A stretch of 64,000 bases of DNA from Tragulus kanchil (GCA_022376925.1 JAIOJX010000024.1:169043608-169107607); one strand, 5' to 3'; shown: positions 49,903 through 61,915, numbered from the stretch's first letter. Notes: generated by a model from the letters alone, not told the origin. A program made the numbers and translations.

Positions 49903-52108
49903 TCTTACTAAGATTCACTCACATTTTATACATGTTCTGGTATGCATTCTTTATAGTGAAGTGTTACATCACATCTTATTTATTTTAGCAAATCAGTATA
50001 TTTTCTGTATTTAATTATAAAAAAATTAACTTAGTTTTGGAAATTTATTTGCAAATACATTTTTTTCCATTTGGCACTATGGTTTGTTGCCTAGTTAGCT
50101 GCATATGTAATGTCAGCTTATCCTAAGGCTGTCCATGTACTTAATTTACTTAAGAATTCATTTTAAGTAAAGCGCTCACTGTGTATAGGAATTTGTATTT
50201 TGGAGGTGCTTGATCTATCTACAAAGAAAATTAGGAATTACTTTATTATAAAATGCTCCTAGAAGTCTTAATTGTGTTTATTTTTTAAAAACTGTAATGT
50301 TAGAATTGTGTGCATGGAAGTAATTAAGGTACATCATTATTGTAGTTTAAAAGTTACTGTACATGATAAGACATATTTCATTTTTACTGTCTGTTTTACT
50401 GAATGATCTATTCCCCATCCCAAGGCAAGCATGAGTAAAATTAGGTTAAATGTAGCATGTGGCATCACAGTCTCTTAGGATTTGTTTCATCTGTTTTATT
50501 TTACTGAATATTGTCTGTATCTTTGGTTATCCTGTTCGAAGAAAAAGGACAAATAAAACATGGCCAGCAAATATGGCTCCTGATTAACTCTCTAGGTAAT
50601 GAGAATAATTACCTGCTAGAATGAAAATCACTAGCAGAATCTTATCTAGGTCCTCTTTTCAGCATCTTTGAATTGTAGCTACAGTTTAAACTGAAATTAG
50701 GTTAAAAGACTATAAAGAAGACGACATTGTCTCCAGACAAAAATCTCTTGTTGACTTAACCTGGCACATTGAAAAGGTGAGGCTTTGTGGATTTCAGAGC
50801 TGTTATGTCAGATGCGTGTGGAAGCTTTGAACAGTGTTGTTGGAGGAGCCACCTTTAAATGTATTTGTTCTGTATCATTTTCCTTTGTTCAGAATGTACC
50901 CGTTTTCCTATCCAAATATAGCAATGTTTCCTTTAACCTCACTTCTCCTGTTTTTCTTCCATTCCTGTTTTGTACAAACCCATTTCTTTTAATATGATTA
51001 TGACCATGTTACTTTCTTACTAAGATTCACTCACATTTTATACATGTTCTGGTATGCATTCTTTATAGTGAAGTGTTACATCACATCTTATTTATTTTAG
51101 CAAATCAGTATATTTTCTGTATTTAATTATAAAAAAATTAACTTAGTTTTGGAAATTTATTTGCAAATACATTTTTTTCCATTTGGCACTATGGTTTGTT
51201 GCCTAGTTAGCTGCATATGTAATGTCAGCTTATCCTAAGGCTGTCCATGTACTTAATTTACTTAAGAATTCATTTTAAGTAAAGCGCTCACTGTGTATAG
51301 GAATTTGTATTTTGGAGGTGCTTGATCTATCTACAAAGAAAATTAGGAATTACTTTATTATAAAATGCTCCTAGAAGTCTTAATTGTGTTTATTTTTTAA
51401 AAACTGTAATGTTAGAATTGTGTGCATGGAAGTAATTAAGGTACATCATTATTGTAGTTTAAAAGTTACTGTACATGATAAGACATATTTCATTTTTACT
51501 GTCTGTTTTTACTGAATGATCTATTCCCCATCCCAAGGCAAGCATGAGTAAAATTAGGTTAAATGTAGCATGTGGCATCACAGTCTCTTAGGATTTGTTT
51601 CATCTGTTTTATTTTACTGAATATTGTCTGTATCTTTGGTTATCCTGTTCGAAGAAAAAGGACAAATAAAACATGGCCAGCAAATATGGCTCCTGATTAA
51701 CTCTCTAGGTAATGAGAATAATTACCTGCTAGAATGAAAATCACTAGCAGAATCTTATCTAGGTCCTCTTTTCAGCATCTTTGAATTGTAGCTACAGTTT
51801 AAACTGAAATTAGGTTAAAAGACTATAAAGAAGACGACATTGTCTCCAGACAAAAATCTCTTGTTGACTTAACCTGGCACATTGAAAAGGTGAGGCTTTG
51901 TGGATTTCAGAGCTGTTATGTCAGATGCGTGTGGAAGCTTTGAACAGTGTTGTTGGAGGAGCCACCTTTAAATGTATTTGTTCTGTATCATTTTCCTTTG
52001 TTCAGAATGTACCCGTTTTCCTATCCAAATATAGCAATGTTTCCTTTAACCTCACTTCTCCTGTTTTTCTTCCATTCCTGTTTTGTACAAACCCATTTCT
52101 TTTAATAT
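49903..52108. repeat. Direct tandem duplication 14 (49903-51015 / 51016-52108), MAPK6 3' end
   Basis: Offset 1113. Copy 1 ends CATTTCTTTTAATAT (50995), then 20 bases of filler (GATTATGACCATGTTACTTT), then the second start CTTACTAAGATTC. The unit holds the last 670 bases of the 3'UTR, the distal poly(A) signal and 440 bases downstream. The only internal difference I see is one T in a run (51507). Confidence 0.94.
50552..50557 (+). terminator. Distal poly(A) signal AATAAA of MAPK6
   Basis: Canonical hexamer in GGACAAATAAAACATGG, the likely main 3' end with cleavage near 50570-50575. An identical copy at 51665-51670 comes from duplication 14. Confidence 0.65.
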
Positions 52109-52369
52109 TTGGACCTGTGCCTTCCCAATGACCTATTTATTGATTTCATGTGGATTCACACAGAGTTTTTAAAAATACATATATTTTCAATGAATTCAGT
52201 GATTCCAATGCCTGTCACTGTTGTAAACGTACATACTCACATTACCTTCAAAAGGTAAGCTCTTCGAGAAGAAGCATTCAGTTTTTCACACCTGCATGTA
52301 ATGTTAGTTGTGGATTTTCATATATAGCCTTTGTTATGTTGAAGTAATTTTCTTCTGTTTTGTTGAGTG

Positions 52370-53100
52370 TTTTTTAATCATGAAAAGATGTTGAATTTTG
52401 TCAAATGCTATATGTCTTAACCTGTTGAGATAACCATGTGGGTTTTGCAATTCATTCATCCTGATAATATGCTGTATTCTATTGATTTTTCATATGTTGA
52501 ACTAGTTTTATGTTCCAGGAATCTCCCCTGTTAGTTCTTTTAAGATGTCTCTGGATTCAGTTTGCTAGTTTTTTTGTTTTTTTTAGGATGTTAAATACCA
52601 GTATTCATGCAGACTGATCTGTAGTTTTACTTTCTTATATGTTTATCTGATTTTGGTATCAGGATAATGTTGGCCTCATAGCACAAGTTTTTTTGGAAGA
52701 GTTTGAAAGGATTGGTACTCTTTAAATGATAGCTTTCTCTAATGAAGCCATCTGGTCCCAGACCTTTCATTTTTGGGAGATTTTGGATGGTTAATTTAAT
52801 ATCCATTTCTTTACATTCACTCTTGTAGGTTGCATGTTTCTAGAAATCCATTTCTTTCAGTTTATGCAATTTGTTGGCATAGTTGTTCGTTATAGTCTCA
52901 TATGATCCCTTTTTAATTTCTGTTTCTTTAAATTTCTGATTTATGTCGATTACTTTTTCTTATTCCAGTTAAGCATCTGTTAAATTTGTTTACCTTACCT
53001 AATCTCTTGTTTCATTACTTTCTATTCCAGTTTTTATTTTCTTCCTTCTGATAACTGGGTCCCTTTTTTTTTTTAATTTCCCTAGCTCCTTGAAGTATAA
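52370..53100 (-). mobile_element. Ancient L1 ORF2 fragment
   Basis: Reverse-strand L1 phrases: 'ttgttgagtgttttttaatcatgaaaagatgttgaattttgtcaaatgc', 'tgaccatgtgggttttg', 'atccatttctttacattcactcttgtaggttgc', 'tccatttctttcagtttatgcaatttgttggcatagttgttc'. Frame destroyed. Confidence 0.75.
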
Positions 53101-53124
53101 AGTTAGATTATTGATTTGAAACTT

Positions 53125-53282
53125 CTATTGTTATTATTATTTTTAAATTTTATTTATTTATTTGGCTGCTCTGGGTCTGTGGCATGTGGGATCCAGTTCC
53201 CTGACGCGGGATCGAACGAACTCGGGCCCCCTGCGTTGGGAACACAGAGTCTTTAACCACTGGACCACCAGGGAAGTCCCTT
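53125..53282 (-). mobile_element. tRNA-Glu-type SINE inserted in L1
   Basis: 'atttatttatttggctgctctgggtctgtggcatgtggg', 'ttaaccactggaccaccagggaagtcc' on the reverse strand. The direct repeat CTTCTATT(G)TTATT flanks it. Copied at 54230-54386. Confidence 0.87.
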
Positions 53283-53289
53283 CTATTAT

Positions 53290-53760
53290 TTTTTTAATGG
53301 ACTTTATTTTTTTATGGAAATTTTAGGCTCACAGCAAAATTATGTGTAAGGTACAGAGCTGTGCCCCACCCACCCCTGCACGCATAGCTCACCCAGTATC
53401 GCCACCCCGCCCGAGTGTGCCCTTGTTCTGACTGACGCGCATCACACTGACACGTCAGTATCCGCCCAAGTCCATGGTTCACATTAATTAGGGTTGACGC
53501 GTGATATTGTAGATACTGTAGGTTTGGACGTCTGTACAGTGTGTCCTCAGTTGTATCAGGGTTATTTGTCAGGTGATTCATAGATTTTTTCTTTTTGGCC
53601 AATTTATGGAGATTCACCTTTTCTTTGGACCTTGTTTTCCCATTTCTTCATATGTCATTTTTATGCTCTGATTTTTGAATTTGAACAAACAGGTGCCTTT
53701 GCCTGTTTTACAGACTGGCTTGTACCTGGGAAATACCTTCACCAGTCTTCCAGCTAGAGA
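53290..53760 (-). mobile_element. L1 3'UTR fragment, CpG-rich variant
   Basis: 'ggactttatttttttatggaaattttaggctcacagcaaaattatg', 'ttgatatt...gtaggtttggacg', 'atcagggttatttgtcagg' follow an old L1 3'UTR in reverse orientation. The middle is unusually rich in CpG for such an old element. Copied at about 54395-54865. Confidence 0.6.
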
Positions 53761-54229
53761 TTCTCCATAAGGATAATGTTGGCCTCAACCAAGTTTTTGG
53801 AAGAGTTTGAAAGGATTGGTACTCTTTAAATGATAGCTTTCTCTAATGAAGCCATCTGGTCCCAGACCTTTCATTTTTGGGAGATTTTGGATGGTTAATT
53901 TAATATCCATTTCTTTACATTCACTCTTGTAGGTTGCATGTTTCTAGAAATCCATTTCTTTCAGTTTATGCAATTTGTTGGCATAGTTGTTCGTTATAGT
54001 CTCATATGATCCCTTTTTAATTTCTGTTTCTTTAAATTTCTGATTTATGTCGATTACTTTTTCTTATTCCAGTTAAGCATCTGTTAAATTTGTTTACCTT
54101 ACCTAATCTCTTGTTTCATTACTTTCTATTCCAGTTTTTATTTTCTTCCTTCTGATAACTGGGTCCCTTTTTTTTTTTAATTTCCCTAGCTCCTTGAAGT
54201 ATAAAGTTAGATTATTGATTTGAAACTTC

Positions 54230-54386
54230 TATTGTTATTATTATTTTTAAATTTTATTTATTTATTTGGCTGCTCTGGGTCTGTGGCATGTGGGATCCAG
54301 TTCCCTGACGCGGGATCGAACGAACTCGGGCCCCCTGCGTTGGGAACACAGAGTCTTTAACCACTGGACCACCAGGGAAGTCCCTT
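54230..54386 (-). mobile_element. tRNA-Glu-type SINE, second copy within duplication 15
   Basis: Same element and flanks as 53125-53282. Confidence 0.85.
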
Positions 54387-54871
54387 CTATTATTTTTTTA
54401 ATGGACTTTATTTTTTTATGGAAATTTTAGGCTCACAGCAAAATTATGTGTAAGGTACAGAGCTGTGCCCCACCCACCCCTGCACGCATAGCTCACCCAG
54501 TATCGCCACCCCGCCCGAGTGTGCCCTTGTTCTGACTGACGCGCATCACACTGACACGTCAGTATCCGCCCAAGTCCATGGTTCACATTAATTAGGGTTG
54601 ACGCGTGATATTGTAGATACTGTAGGTTTGGACGTCTGTACAGTGTGTCCTCAGTTGTATCAGGGTTATTTGTCAGGTGATTCATAGATTTTTTCTTTTT
54701 GGCCAATTTATGGAGATTCACCTTTTCTTTGGACCTTGTTTTCCCATTTCTTCATATGTCATTTTTATGCTCTGATTTTTGAATTTGAACAAACAGGTGC
54801 CTTTGCCTGTTTTACAGACTGGCTTGTACCTGGGAAATACCTTCACCAGTCTTCCAGCTAGAGATTCTCCA

Positions 54872-55640
54872 GCCTTTTACAGGATCGTGTGACTTCTGTG
54901 CTTGTGTGTGTAACTCCCCCTGTACACCCCGCCCCCCGCCCCCCGCCGCGCTTCATTGTCCAAACACGTCTCTTTTACTAGGCGGTGTCGTCTGTGGCTT
55001 TGGTGTCTGTTGGCGGTTCTCCGGGTCCTCTGGTGCTGCAGCGATTACCTGGGCACTCTTCTCAGTGGCCCGCAGGCATTCAGAGCGGTGTTTTGAGTCA
55101 GGCCAGACTGAAATCAAGTCTCTTGGGCAACCCCCGCCCCCCCCCCAAACCTAGAACAGAGGGGGATTGTTCTAGTCTTCTGTTTACCTCCAAAAGGAGA
55201 GTCTTCAGGGTGGGCTTTCCCTCCGAAGCAGGCGCTGTGCTGGCTTGAGGAAGGGTCTGACATGGTGGAAGTAAAACTGCTTTTCAGATTATTTGTATCC
55301 GTGTATCTGTTCTTGGCTTTGAGATTGTCATGAGGTTCTGTGACTTAACTGGTATCTGGAGTTCTCACGGAGACTTTTTGGACCATCTGCTAAGTCTGTT
55401 TCTCTGAGGTGGTGAGGGCTAGGGTTTCCGTTCTGCCATCTTGCTTATGTCCAAAAATAATTATTTAAATGACTAGCTGTGACTTAGAGGGCCATTCCGG
55501 CTGTGGTGCAGCTTTCGAACTCGGGATGATCTTTGCTATGTCACATCTCTGAATGGATGACTTGGCATCATGATTTTTAGAGCTTCTGGAGTTTGCTAGG
55601 TTTAATATGGAAAACAGTGGCACCTTCCCCTTCCCGCCCT
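54872..55640. other. Intergenic, GC-richer, probably old LINE remains
   Basis: A C-rich tract at 54925-54955 and C-runs at 55127-55147. Parts (from about 55330) look like decayed L1. No supportable gene. Confidence 0.35.
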
Positions 55641-55649
55641 CCCATGCTT

Positions 55650-56500
55650 TTTTGGATCGTTAAGATTTCAAACATGTATAAAAAGCGTAGAATTTTTTTT
55701 TTTTTAAGTGTATGACACTTGCTTTATCAGTTTGTCTAGTGTCAATTTGTGTCAGATAAAAATGTACAGATACATTGAATCCCTCTCAACCCTCACGCAT
55801 CTCATTTCCCTGCTTCTCACAGGTTGACTTGATTTTGAATTTGGCTTATAGTTTTATACTTTTAATGCTTTTCTAACTATGTAATATTGTATGTTTTAAC
55901 ATCATGGCATGTTTTTTCAACTTATGTTTTTCATTCAACGTGTCTCTGAAATTTAGGTTGATGTATATTAGGTCTAGTTCCATTTAAATTGCTATTTTGC
56001 AGTGTATCCTTTTTTAAAATGATGCTTGGTATTTCTTTTTTTGGCCACTTCTGTTGGTCTTTCATTTCCATCTTTGTCCTTTGGCTCCTGTGGGCCTCGC
56101 ATCGCAGTGGCCTCTATTGTCGCAGAGCACCAGCTCTGGGCGCATGCGCTTCAGAGCTCTGGCTCGGTAATTGGACACATCGGTCCAGCCGCTCCGCGGC
56201 ACATGGGATCTTCCCAGACCAGGGATGGAACCGGCGCCCCTTGCACTGCCAGGCGGTGTCCTTACCCACTGGTCCACCAGGGGAAGCCCTGGTGATTGTT
56301 TTTAAAATTTTCCTGCTACAAACATATTTGCAGTGAGAATTCTTGTAAACATTAAGAGTGTCTTTTGAGTATATATATCTAGAAGTACAGTTGCTAGGTC
56401 ACAGAGAAAGCATATCTTCAAGTCTGAGATGTAGCTGTCCAAAAGTAAGCGTATTGATTTACAATCTGAGTGTATTAAAGTTTGTTTGTCCACATCCTTC
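55650..56500 (-). mobile_element. Ancient L1 3' region interrupted by a CHR-1 SINE
   Basis: Before the SINE: 'ttgacttgattttgaatttggcttatag...'; after it: 'tgctacaaacatatttgcagtgagaattcttg', 'atctagaagtacagttgctaggtcac', the order of an old L1 3'UTR in reverse. Confidence 0.45.
56035..56290 (-). mobile_element. CHR-1-type SINE
   Basis: Reverse strand: 'ggccacttctgttggtctttcatttcc', 'ggctcctgtgggcctcgcatcgcagtggcc', 'ccactggtccaccaggggaagccc'. Confidence 0.87.
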
Positions 56501-57040
56501 CAAAGAAGAAGCCGAGTCTTTTCTACGCAGGTAACCCTGCCAGGCTTTCTGTGCTGAGTTTACTTTAAGTGTAGTAGGAATAGGAATTTCTAATTACAAA
56601 CAACTTCACGATAAAGTCAGGACTACACCTTAGGGATCTTCGTGCAGCCACTTCAATGATAGTGAGATAGTCTTGTTTCTGATTTCTTACTCCAGTTGCT
56701 GCAACTTACGAACAGGTGAGTCAATTATGTAAATTTGTACAGGGGCCTACATCTAAGGAGTAAATCAAACTTTAAAGTCCAGTGTGGAAAAAAGAGGGAA
56801 AAAAATCCAATATGGTATCACCTTTGCTTCTAGGTTAAAATAATGCAGCTTCCTTACAAGATTGGAAGTACTGTTTTCTCTTCCAGTGCCCTGTTTGTTG
56901 TGTTCTTTGAATGGCTCACCACCTAATCCTAGCCTTTTCAGTTCCCATTTACTGTTGAATTCAAAACAAATAGAGGCTCCAAAAGGGTTTATCAAATGTA
57001 ATACTAGTATATGTAGTTTTAGCCTATGCCTGCCTCTGCC
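56500..57040. other. Intergenic, nothing recognised
   Basis: Unique-looking AT-rich sequence with no supportable ORF or repeat. Confidence 0.4.
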
Positions 57041-57225
57041 TCTTGTAGCTCAGCTGATAAAGAATCTGCCTGCAGTGCAAGAGGCCCCGGTTCAGTTCCT
57101 GGATCAGGAAAATCCCCTGGGAAGCGGATAGGCTACCCACTCTGGTGTTCCTACCTGGAGAAGCCCATGACTCATCCATGGGTCACACGAGTAGGACACG
57201 ACTGAGCGCTTCATTTTCACTTTCT
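57041..57225 (+). mobile_element. Bov-tA-type SINE
   Basis: 'ctcttgtagctcagctgataaagaatctgcctgcagtgcaag' head; body with 'aaaatcccctgggaagcggataggc' and 'aggacacgactgagcgcttcattttcac'. Confidence 0.85.
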
Positions 57226-58240
57226 TCAACTGGGGTTGCTTACTATTCAAGTCTAATATACTGAAATCTGGCTAGAGAAGAAAAAGGACAAAAAGGGAGA
57301 TCCAAGTTTTGGGGCCACTTCTACCACTAACTCACCCGCTGTTAGTGGGTGGCACCTATCTCTGGGCCGAAGGTCCTTGTTTGTTTAGGTGATGCAAATT
57401 AGTTGACAATAACAGTACAACCTACCTGGGACAACTCTGAATGGGACACCTTTTGAATTCTAACCCACTATAACAGACACAGTGCTTAACCTTTACCAGT
57501 ATATACTGCTGATCAGTCTTATTTCTATAATAGCTGTATTGGACTTAGTGCATTGATGTGCCTTTTAAGCTGAGTAAGAATGAAACTGTTTGGCGAGTAC
57601 AGTCTTGCCAGAAACAAAGTGTTGAAAGCCCAAAGTTGTTTGGCTTTGAAAGCATTGTGAACTCACCAAGCTCTTTCCTCATAGTGTCTGGGGCAGAGTC
57701 CTTCAATAAACCAGATGAAGAGAAGGGTCTTGTAAGCTCTTGCAACACTCAGTATGTAACAAGTATCTCGCAGAAAAGACAGTGTTTTTTTTTTTTTTTT
57801 GATACTCTTTTCCATTATGATTTAAAAGACAGTAATTTGGTTACCCATGTTGGAACACTTATCTCTCAGTTTCAGTGCCAAGGTCTAACAAATTTCCCTG
57901 GATTTATATGCTTACCCTTGCTCCCTTGGTATAACACAGTAGAGCGTTACATAGCTCAGCAGAGCACGTGCCCTGCATTGAGGCTGCACGCAGAGCGCCT
58001 TGCTCAGCGTTGGTGTGGCTGCGGTATGAGTGTGGTGCTTTGCAGGATCTGGGGCTCCAGCCTTCAAGCTCCAGCCCGAGCCTGTTTCTTCACGTCCAGC
58101 CTAAACCACAAACCTGGATCCAAACCTGTCTGTGTGCTTGGATTCTGCATCCACTTGAGTTTATCACTCCCACGCCCACCTAACGTGAGACGACTTCCGC
58201 TGCCTTCTGAGACATTGAAACTCCTAGCATCGCAGTCTGT
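57226..58240. other. Intergenic, no gene supported
   Basis: Holds most of a 278-codon + strand frame (57558-58394) that begins with GTG, not ATG. It runs through a T-run coding for a string of Phe and ends inside a MIR. It has no domain, no coding bias and no flanking splice or promoter signals, so I do not call it a gene. Confidence 0.5.
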
Positions 58241-58392
58241 AAGTACACGTGCTTCAGAGTCAGATCCTGACCAAGCTGAAAATTGTGTTCCGCTGCCTAT
58301 TGGCTGTGTGTGGGTTATTCTTCCTCATTTGTATGCTGTGCCTAATTGGGGTGGTTGTACTCAGAACCTTTTAGCAGAGTGCCTCATATCAT
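58240..58392 (+). mobile_element. MIR SINE
   Basis: 'cttcagagtcagatcctgacc', 'cctattggctgtgtgtgggttattcttcctcatttgtatg', 'gggtggttgtactcagaacc...agagtgcctcatat' follow MIR order. Confidence 0.55.
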
Positions 58393-58699
58393 AAACTATC
58401 CTTGCTCTTGTCCCATTTGAATTATTGCCTTGCCTTTCCAAACTGTACTGAAACTCTAAACTTTAACCTTGACTTAGCTTTCAGTATTGCATCTCCCTGT
58501 CTAAGTGTCCTAACTTCTGGCCTCGATGTACAGATGGCATTCTCTTCTAGGCATACTGCTCATCAGCTCTGCCCAAATCCTGGCTGCAGGTTTTTATCCT
58601 TTCTCATCAGTCCAACCCTGGCCTGAACTACTTCAGCATGGGCACCTCTCAGATCCATAAGGACTATAACAGTTCATGTCCACTCTCTGGGTTTGCTGT

Positions 58700-59285
58700 A
58701 AATAGTCTGTGTTGCTTTTCGTCCCCCTGGAGAACAGGCATCTTCATTTGAAAGTCAGAAGCCTAGGAGGCAGTTTGTGTCCTTTCTCTGAAAGCCTGCG
58801 TCCGATCCCGCAGAGTGTATGGCAAAATCCAGAATCTGCTGACCGCCTCTCAGCATCTCCATGGCTGCTGCGTGAGCTAAGCCACCGTCTGCTGGACCAC
58901 AGCGATAGTCTCCGCTGGCCTCCCTGTAGCCCTGCAGTTTCTTCTCTGTACAGCAGTCAGTGGTTCTTTTAAATCAGAAGTTAGGTGCCATTCTAGTTAC
59001 TGAAAATCTCAATGACTACCCTGCTCAGAGTAAACAAGGACAGTTTTACCAGGACCTACAAGGAATCCTCCCATGACTCCTCCTCAGGTTCGTGAGAAAC
59101 TTTGACTTCGGTGAGGGAAATAGAGAAATGAACAGCCACCTGGGCTCCCACTGGCTCCCATCTTAGGCTGTGTCCTAGCTCTTCCCTTGGCCTAGAAAGC
59201 TCGACCCAGAGCGCGGCATCCGTTTCTCCTTCCCTTCGAAGTCTCTACAATAATGTCACAGAGGCTGTGCCTGACCAGTGCATGT
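58700..59285 (+). mobile_element. L2 LINE, 5' part, interrupted by BovB
   Basis: L2 landmarks: 'aatccagaatctgctgaccgcctctcagcatctcc', 'tccctgtagccctgcag', 'gtcagtggttcttttaaatcag', 'ctcagagtaaacaagg...ccaggacctacaagg'. Continues at 60140 after the BovB insertion. Confidence 0.65.
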
Positions 59286-60139
59286 AAGGTAAGTACAGTT
59301 CAGTCACTCAGTTGCTTCCAGCTCTTGGCAACCCCATGGATTGCAGCACGCCAGGCTTCTCTGTCCCTCAACATCATGAGTTTGCACAAACTCATGTCCT
59401 TTGAGTCGGTGAGGCCATGCAACCATCTCGTCCTCTGTCTCCTCCTCCTGCCTTCTGTTTTTCCCAACATCAAGCTCTTTTCCAAGGAGTCGTCTCTTCC
59501 TATCAGATGGCCCAAGTATTGGAGCTTCAGCTTCAGCATCAGCCCTTCCAATGAATATTCAGGGTCGATTTCCTTTAGGACTGAGTGGTTTGATCTCCTT
59601 GCAGTTCAAGGGACTCTCAAAAGTCGTCTCCAACACCACAGGTTCAAAGGCATCAATTCTCCAGTGTTCAGCCTTCTTTATGGTCCAACTCTCACATCAT
59701 CCATGACTACTGAGAAACCACAGTTTTGTCTATGTAGGCCTTTGTTGGCAAAGTGATGTCTCTGCTTTTTAATAAGCAAAGTTTGTCATAGTTTTTCTTC
59801 CAAGGAGCAAGTGTGTAAATTTCATGGCTGCAGTCACCATCTGCAGAATTTTGGAGCCCAAGAAGATAAAGTCTGTCACTGTTTCCATTGTTTGCCCATC
59901 TATTTGCCATGAAGTGCTGGGACAGATGCCATGATCTTCATTTTTTGAACGTTGAGTTTTAGGCCAGCTTTTTCACGCTCCTCTTTCACCTTCATCAAGA
60001 GACTCTTCAGTTTCTCTTTGCTTTCTGCCGTAGGGTGGTGTCATCTGCATAACTGCAGTTGTTGATATTTCTCCTGGCAATCTTGACTCCAGCTTGTGCT
60101 TCGTCCAGACCAGCATTTCACATGATGTCTTCTGCGTGT
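59286..60139 (-). mobile_element. BovB (RTE-type) LINE, 3' fragment
   Basis: Reverse strand. 3' end at CAGTTCAGTCACTCAGTTGC (59296), then the familiar 'tcatgagtttgcacaaactcatgtc', 'tcctatcagatggcccaagtattgg', 'aatgaatattcagggtcgatttcc', 'catccatgactactgagaaacc', 'gccatgatcttcattttttgaac', cut off after 'cacatgatgtcttctgcgtgta'. The minus strand keeps 83 codons of the reverse transcriptase C-terminus ending DREAWRAAIHGVAKSWKQL (59300-59551), with the upstream frame broken. About 0.85 kb of a roughly 3.2 kb element. BovB reached ruminants by horizontal transfer. Confidence 0.88.
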
Positions 60140-60385
60140 AGGATAATGTATATCTATTTCTCCTATATGCCTGCCCTGCTGAATTTTTTTCCAGCACATA
60201 CAATAGTATGTGTATCCTCATTTTATATTGTCTGTCTCCCTCCACTTAGACCATAAGTTCCTTGAGGCAAGGACCTCATTGTGTGTGTGTGTGGTTTTTT
60301 TTCTTTTCCCACAGCTATATCCCCAGTGCCCTGGCACATAGTGGGCACTCAGTATTTGTTGACTGAAGGAAATGAATGATATGTG
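60140..60385 (+). mobile_element. L2 LINE, 3' end, after BovB insertion
   Basis: 'ttagaccataagttccttgaggcaaggacctc', '(TG)n', 'atccccagtgccctggcacatagtgggcactcagtatttgttgactgaagg' is the canonical L2 end. Confidence 0.75.
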
Positions 60386-61390
60386 CTTTTCTCTGAATTC
60401 CTTCTGGATTGATGGGGCTCGGGGCCGGTGAAGCTCTATTGATATTTCTGTTTGTTTGTTTGTTTTTTTAATACGTTGGAGGTTAAATTATAGTGTTTAT
60501 GGGTCTCCAGCTTTTCTATGATTTGCAGTGAGGAAGGAGTAGCTCTGGGGTTCCTTAGATGTGACTCTTCACAACCAGGAGTCTCTAAGCTGCAGTCGCA
60601 AGAGCAGTTAAAAATTCTCAAAAAATGTCATCTGGTCCGGCAGGTTAATTTTCCTGAACTGCATTTCCAAAAGTGGATACAGTCAGGTTAATGACATTAT
60701 TTGCTCCTGACTCAGCTGCTTGCCTGTTGCCCTGTTGTCTTTATTGAAATGACTGTGCCTGCCAGGGTTGCACAATATGTCATGACCTGGTTAAGCCAGG
60801 ACAAGGTGGTTTATTTTTTAACTGCCTCTGTGCTAATCCTATTAATCGTAACCCTGCCAAATGAGCCAGGCCTGCATTGTATGTTTAGTTAATGAACTTT
60901 GGCAACAGAAACCATTGCTAACCTTTGAAAATTTATTGGGCTTCACAGGTGACTCAGGCAGTGCAAGAACTGAGCCTCAAAGAACCTGGAGCAGGCTGGA
61001 GGGCACCAGCAACCCGAAGAGGGCTGCTTCTCAACCCTGCCTTACTCTTTCTAGACCAGCCTGGCTTCCTGTCCCAAAGATGGCTGCTCACAGCTCACCT
61101 TCAAATGTAACTGTTCTGGCTGTCCGTCCCTCTGTTTCCCCCATTTAAGTCAAAGTTTTCCTGGGAAAAGAACATGTTTGTCCACCTCTAGTTGACTATG
61201 ACCAGTGACTGGGTTGTGTTGAGGAAACAGCCGTGGAAAGTCAGCCCTTTTTAATGGAAAGTGGAAGGCTTGATTTAATGTAATATTATGGACAGCAGAA
61301 CTCAAATGACATCTGTGACTCTAGATAGAAGGTAACATTTTAATTTGTTCGAAGTCTTAAAACTCCTTTATCTGTTCTCCCGTTGTGCAT
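60386..61390. other. Intergenic, nothing recognised
   Basis: Unique-looking. A (GTTT)n stretch at 60449-60464. No ORF with gene character. Confidence 0.4.
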
Positions 61391-61392
61391 AT

Positions 61393-61603
61393 GTAAAGTG
61401 TTAGTTGCTCAGTTGTGTCCCTGACTCTTTGTGACCCCATGGACTGGAATCTCCCAGCCTCCTCTGTCCACGGAACTCTCCAGGGAAGAAGACTGGAGCG
61501 GGTAGCCATTCCCTTCTCCAGGGGATCTTCCTGACCCAGGGATCGAACCTGGGTCTTCTGCACTGCAGGCGGCTTCTTTACCATCTGAGCCGCCAGGGAA
61601 GGC
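61393..61603 (-). mobile_element. Bov-A2-type SINE
   Basis: 'gttagttgctcagttgtgtccctgactctttgtgaccccatgg', 'ccaggggatcttcctgacccagggatcgaacctgggtc', 'ctgagccgccagggaaggc' on the reverse strand. Confidence 0.9.
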
Positions 61604-61794
61604 TCCCGTTGTGCGTGAAGCTGAATAAATGGCTCAGCTAAATAACTGAGTCAGGTAGGCTCCCTGACTTAAAGCAAGATAGACAAGTTTATTCTAACAA
61701 TATGACATTTTTCAAAAACAATCATATTTTAACATCTAAAACTGTATTTGCATATGTGTATATATTAGTATATACCCAAGTCTTTCTGTCTGTC

Positions 61795-61915
61795 GTCTGG
61801 AGAAGGAAATGGCGCCCCACTCCAGTGCTCTTGCCTGGAGAATCCCATGGATGGAGGAGCCTGGCGGCTGGAGCTGGTGGGGTCACAAGAGTCGGACGCA
61901 ACTGAGCGACTGAAC
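61795..61915 (+). mobile_element. BovA monomer
   Basis: 'ctggagaaggaaatggcgccccactccagtgctcttgcctggagaatcccatgg', 'gagtcggacgcaactgagcgac'. It lacks a tRNA head. Confidence 0.82.

Larger units (their letters stand above)
49303..50575 (+). other. MAPK6: MAPK6 3' untranslated region
   Basis: AT-rich sequence continuous with exon 6. It contains a first AATAAA at 49512 and ATTTATTT-type AU-rich stretches (about 49977-49988 and 50043-50052). It ends at a second AATAAA at 50552. A length of about 1.27 kb fits the size I remember for mammalian MAPK6 messages. The part from 49903 on is repeated by duplication 14. Confidence 0.75.
52661..54871. repeat. Direct tandem duplication 15 (52661-53769 / 53770-54871)
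   Basis: Offset 1109 falling to 1104. Copy 2 has lost five bases in its first 30 (GGCCTCATAGCACAAG became GGCCTCAACCAAG; T-run shortened). The seam joins GAGATTCTCCATA to AGGATAATGTTGG. Contains L1 pieces and one SINE, all intergenic. Confidence 0.93.

Noticed and set aside
57558..58394. 278-codon open frame in intergenic DNA
   Set aside because: Non-ATG start, a run of Phe codons from a T-run, a MIR at its 3' end, no domain and no splice or promoter context.
59300..59551. 83-codon reverse-strand protein
   Set aside because: It is the broken C-terminus of the BovB reverse transcriptase.
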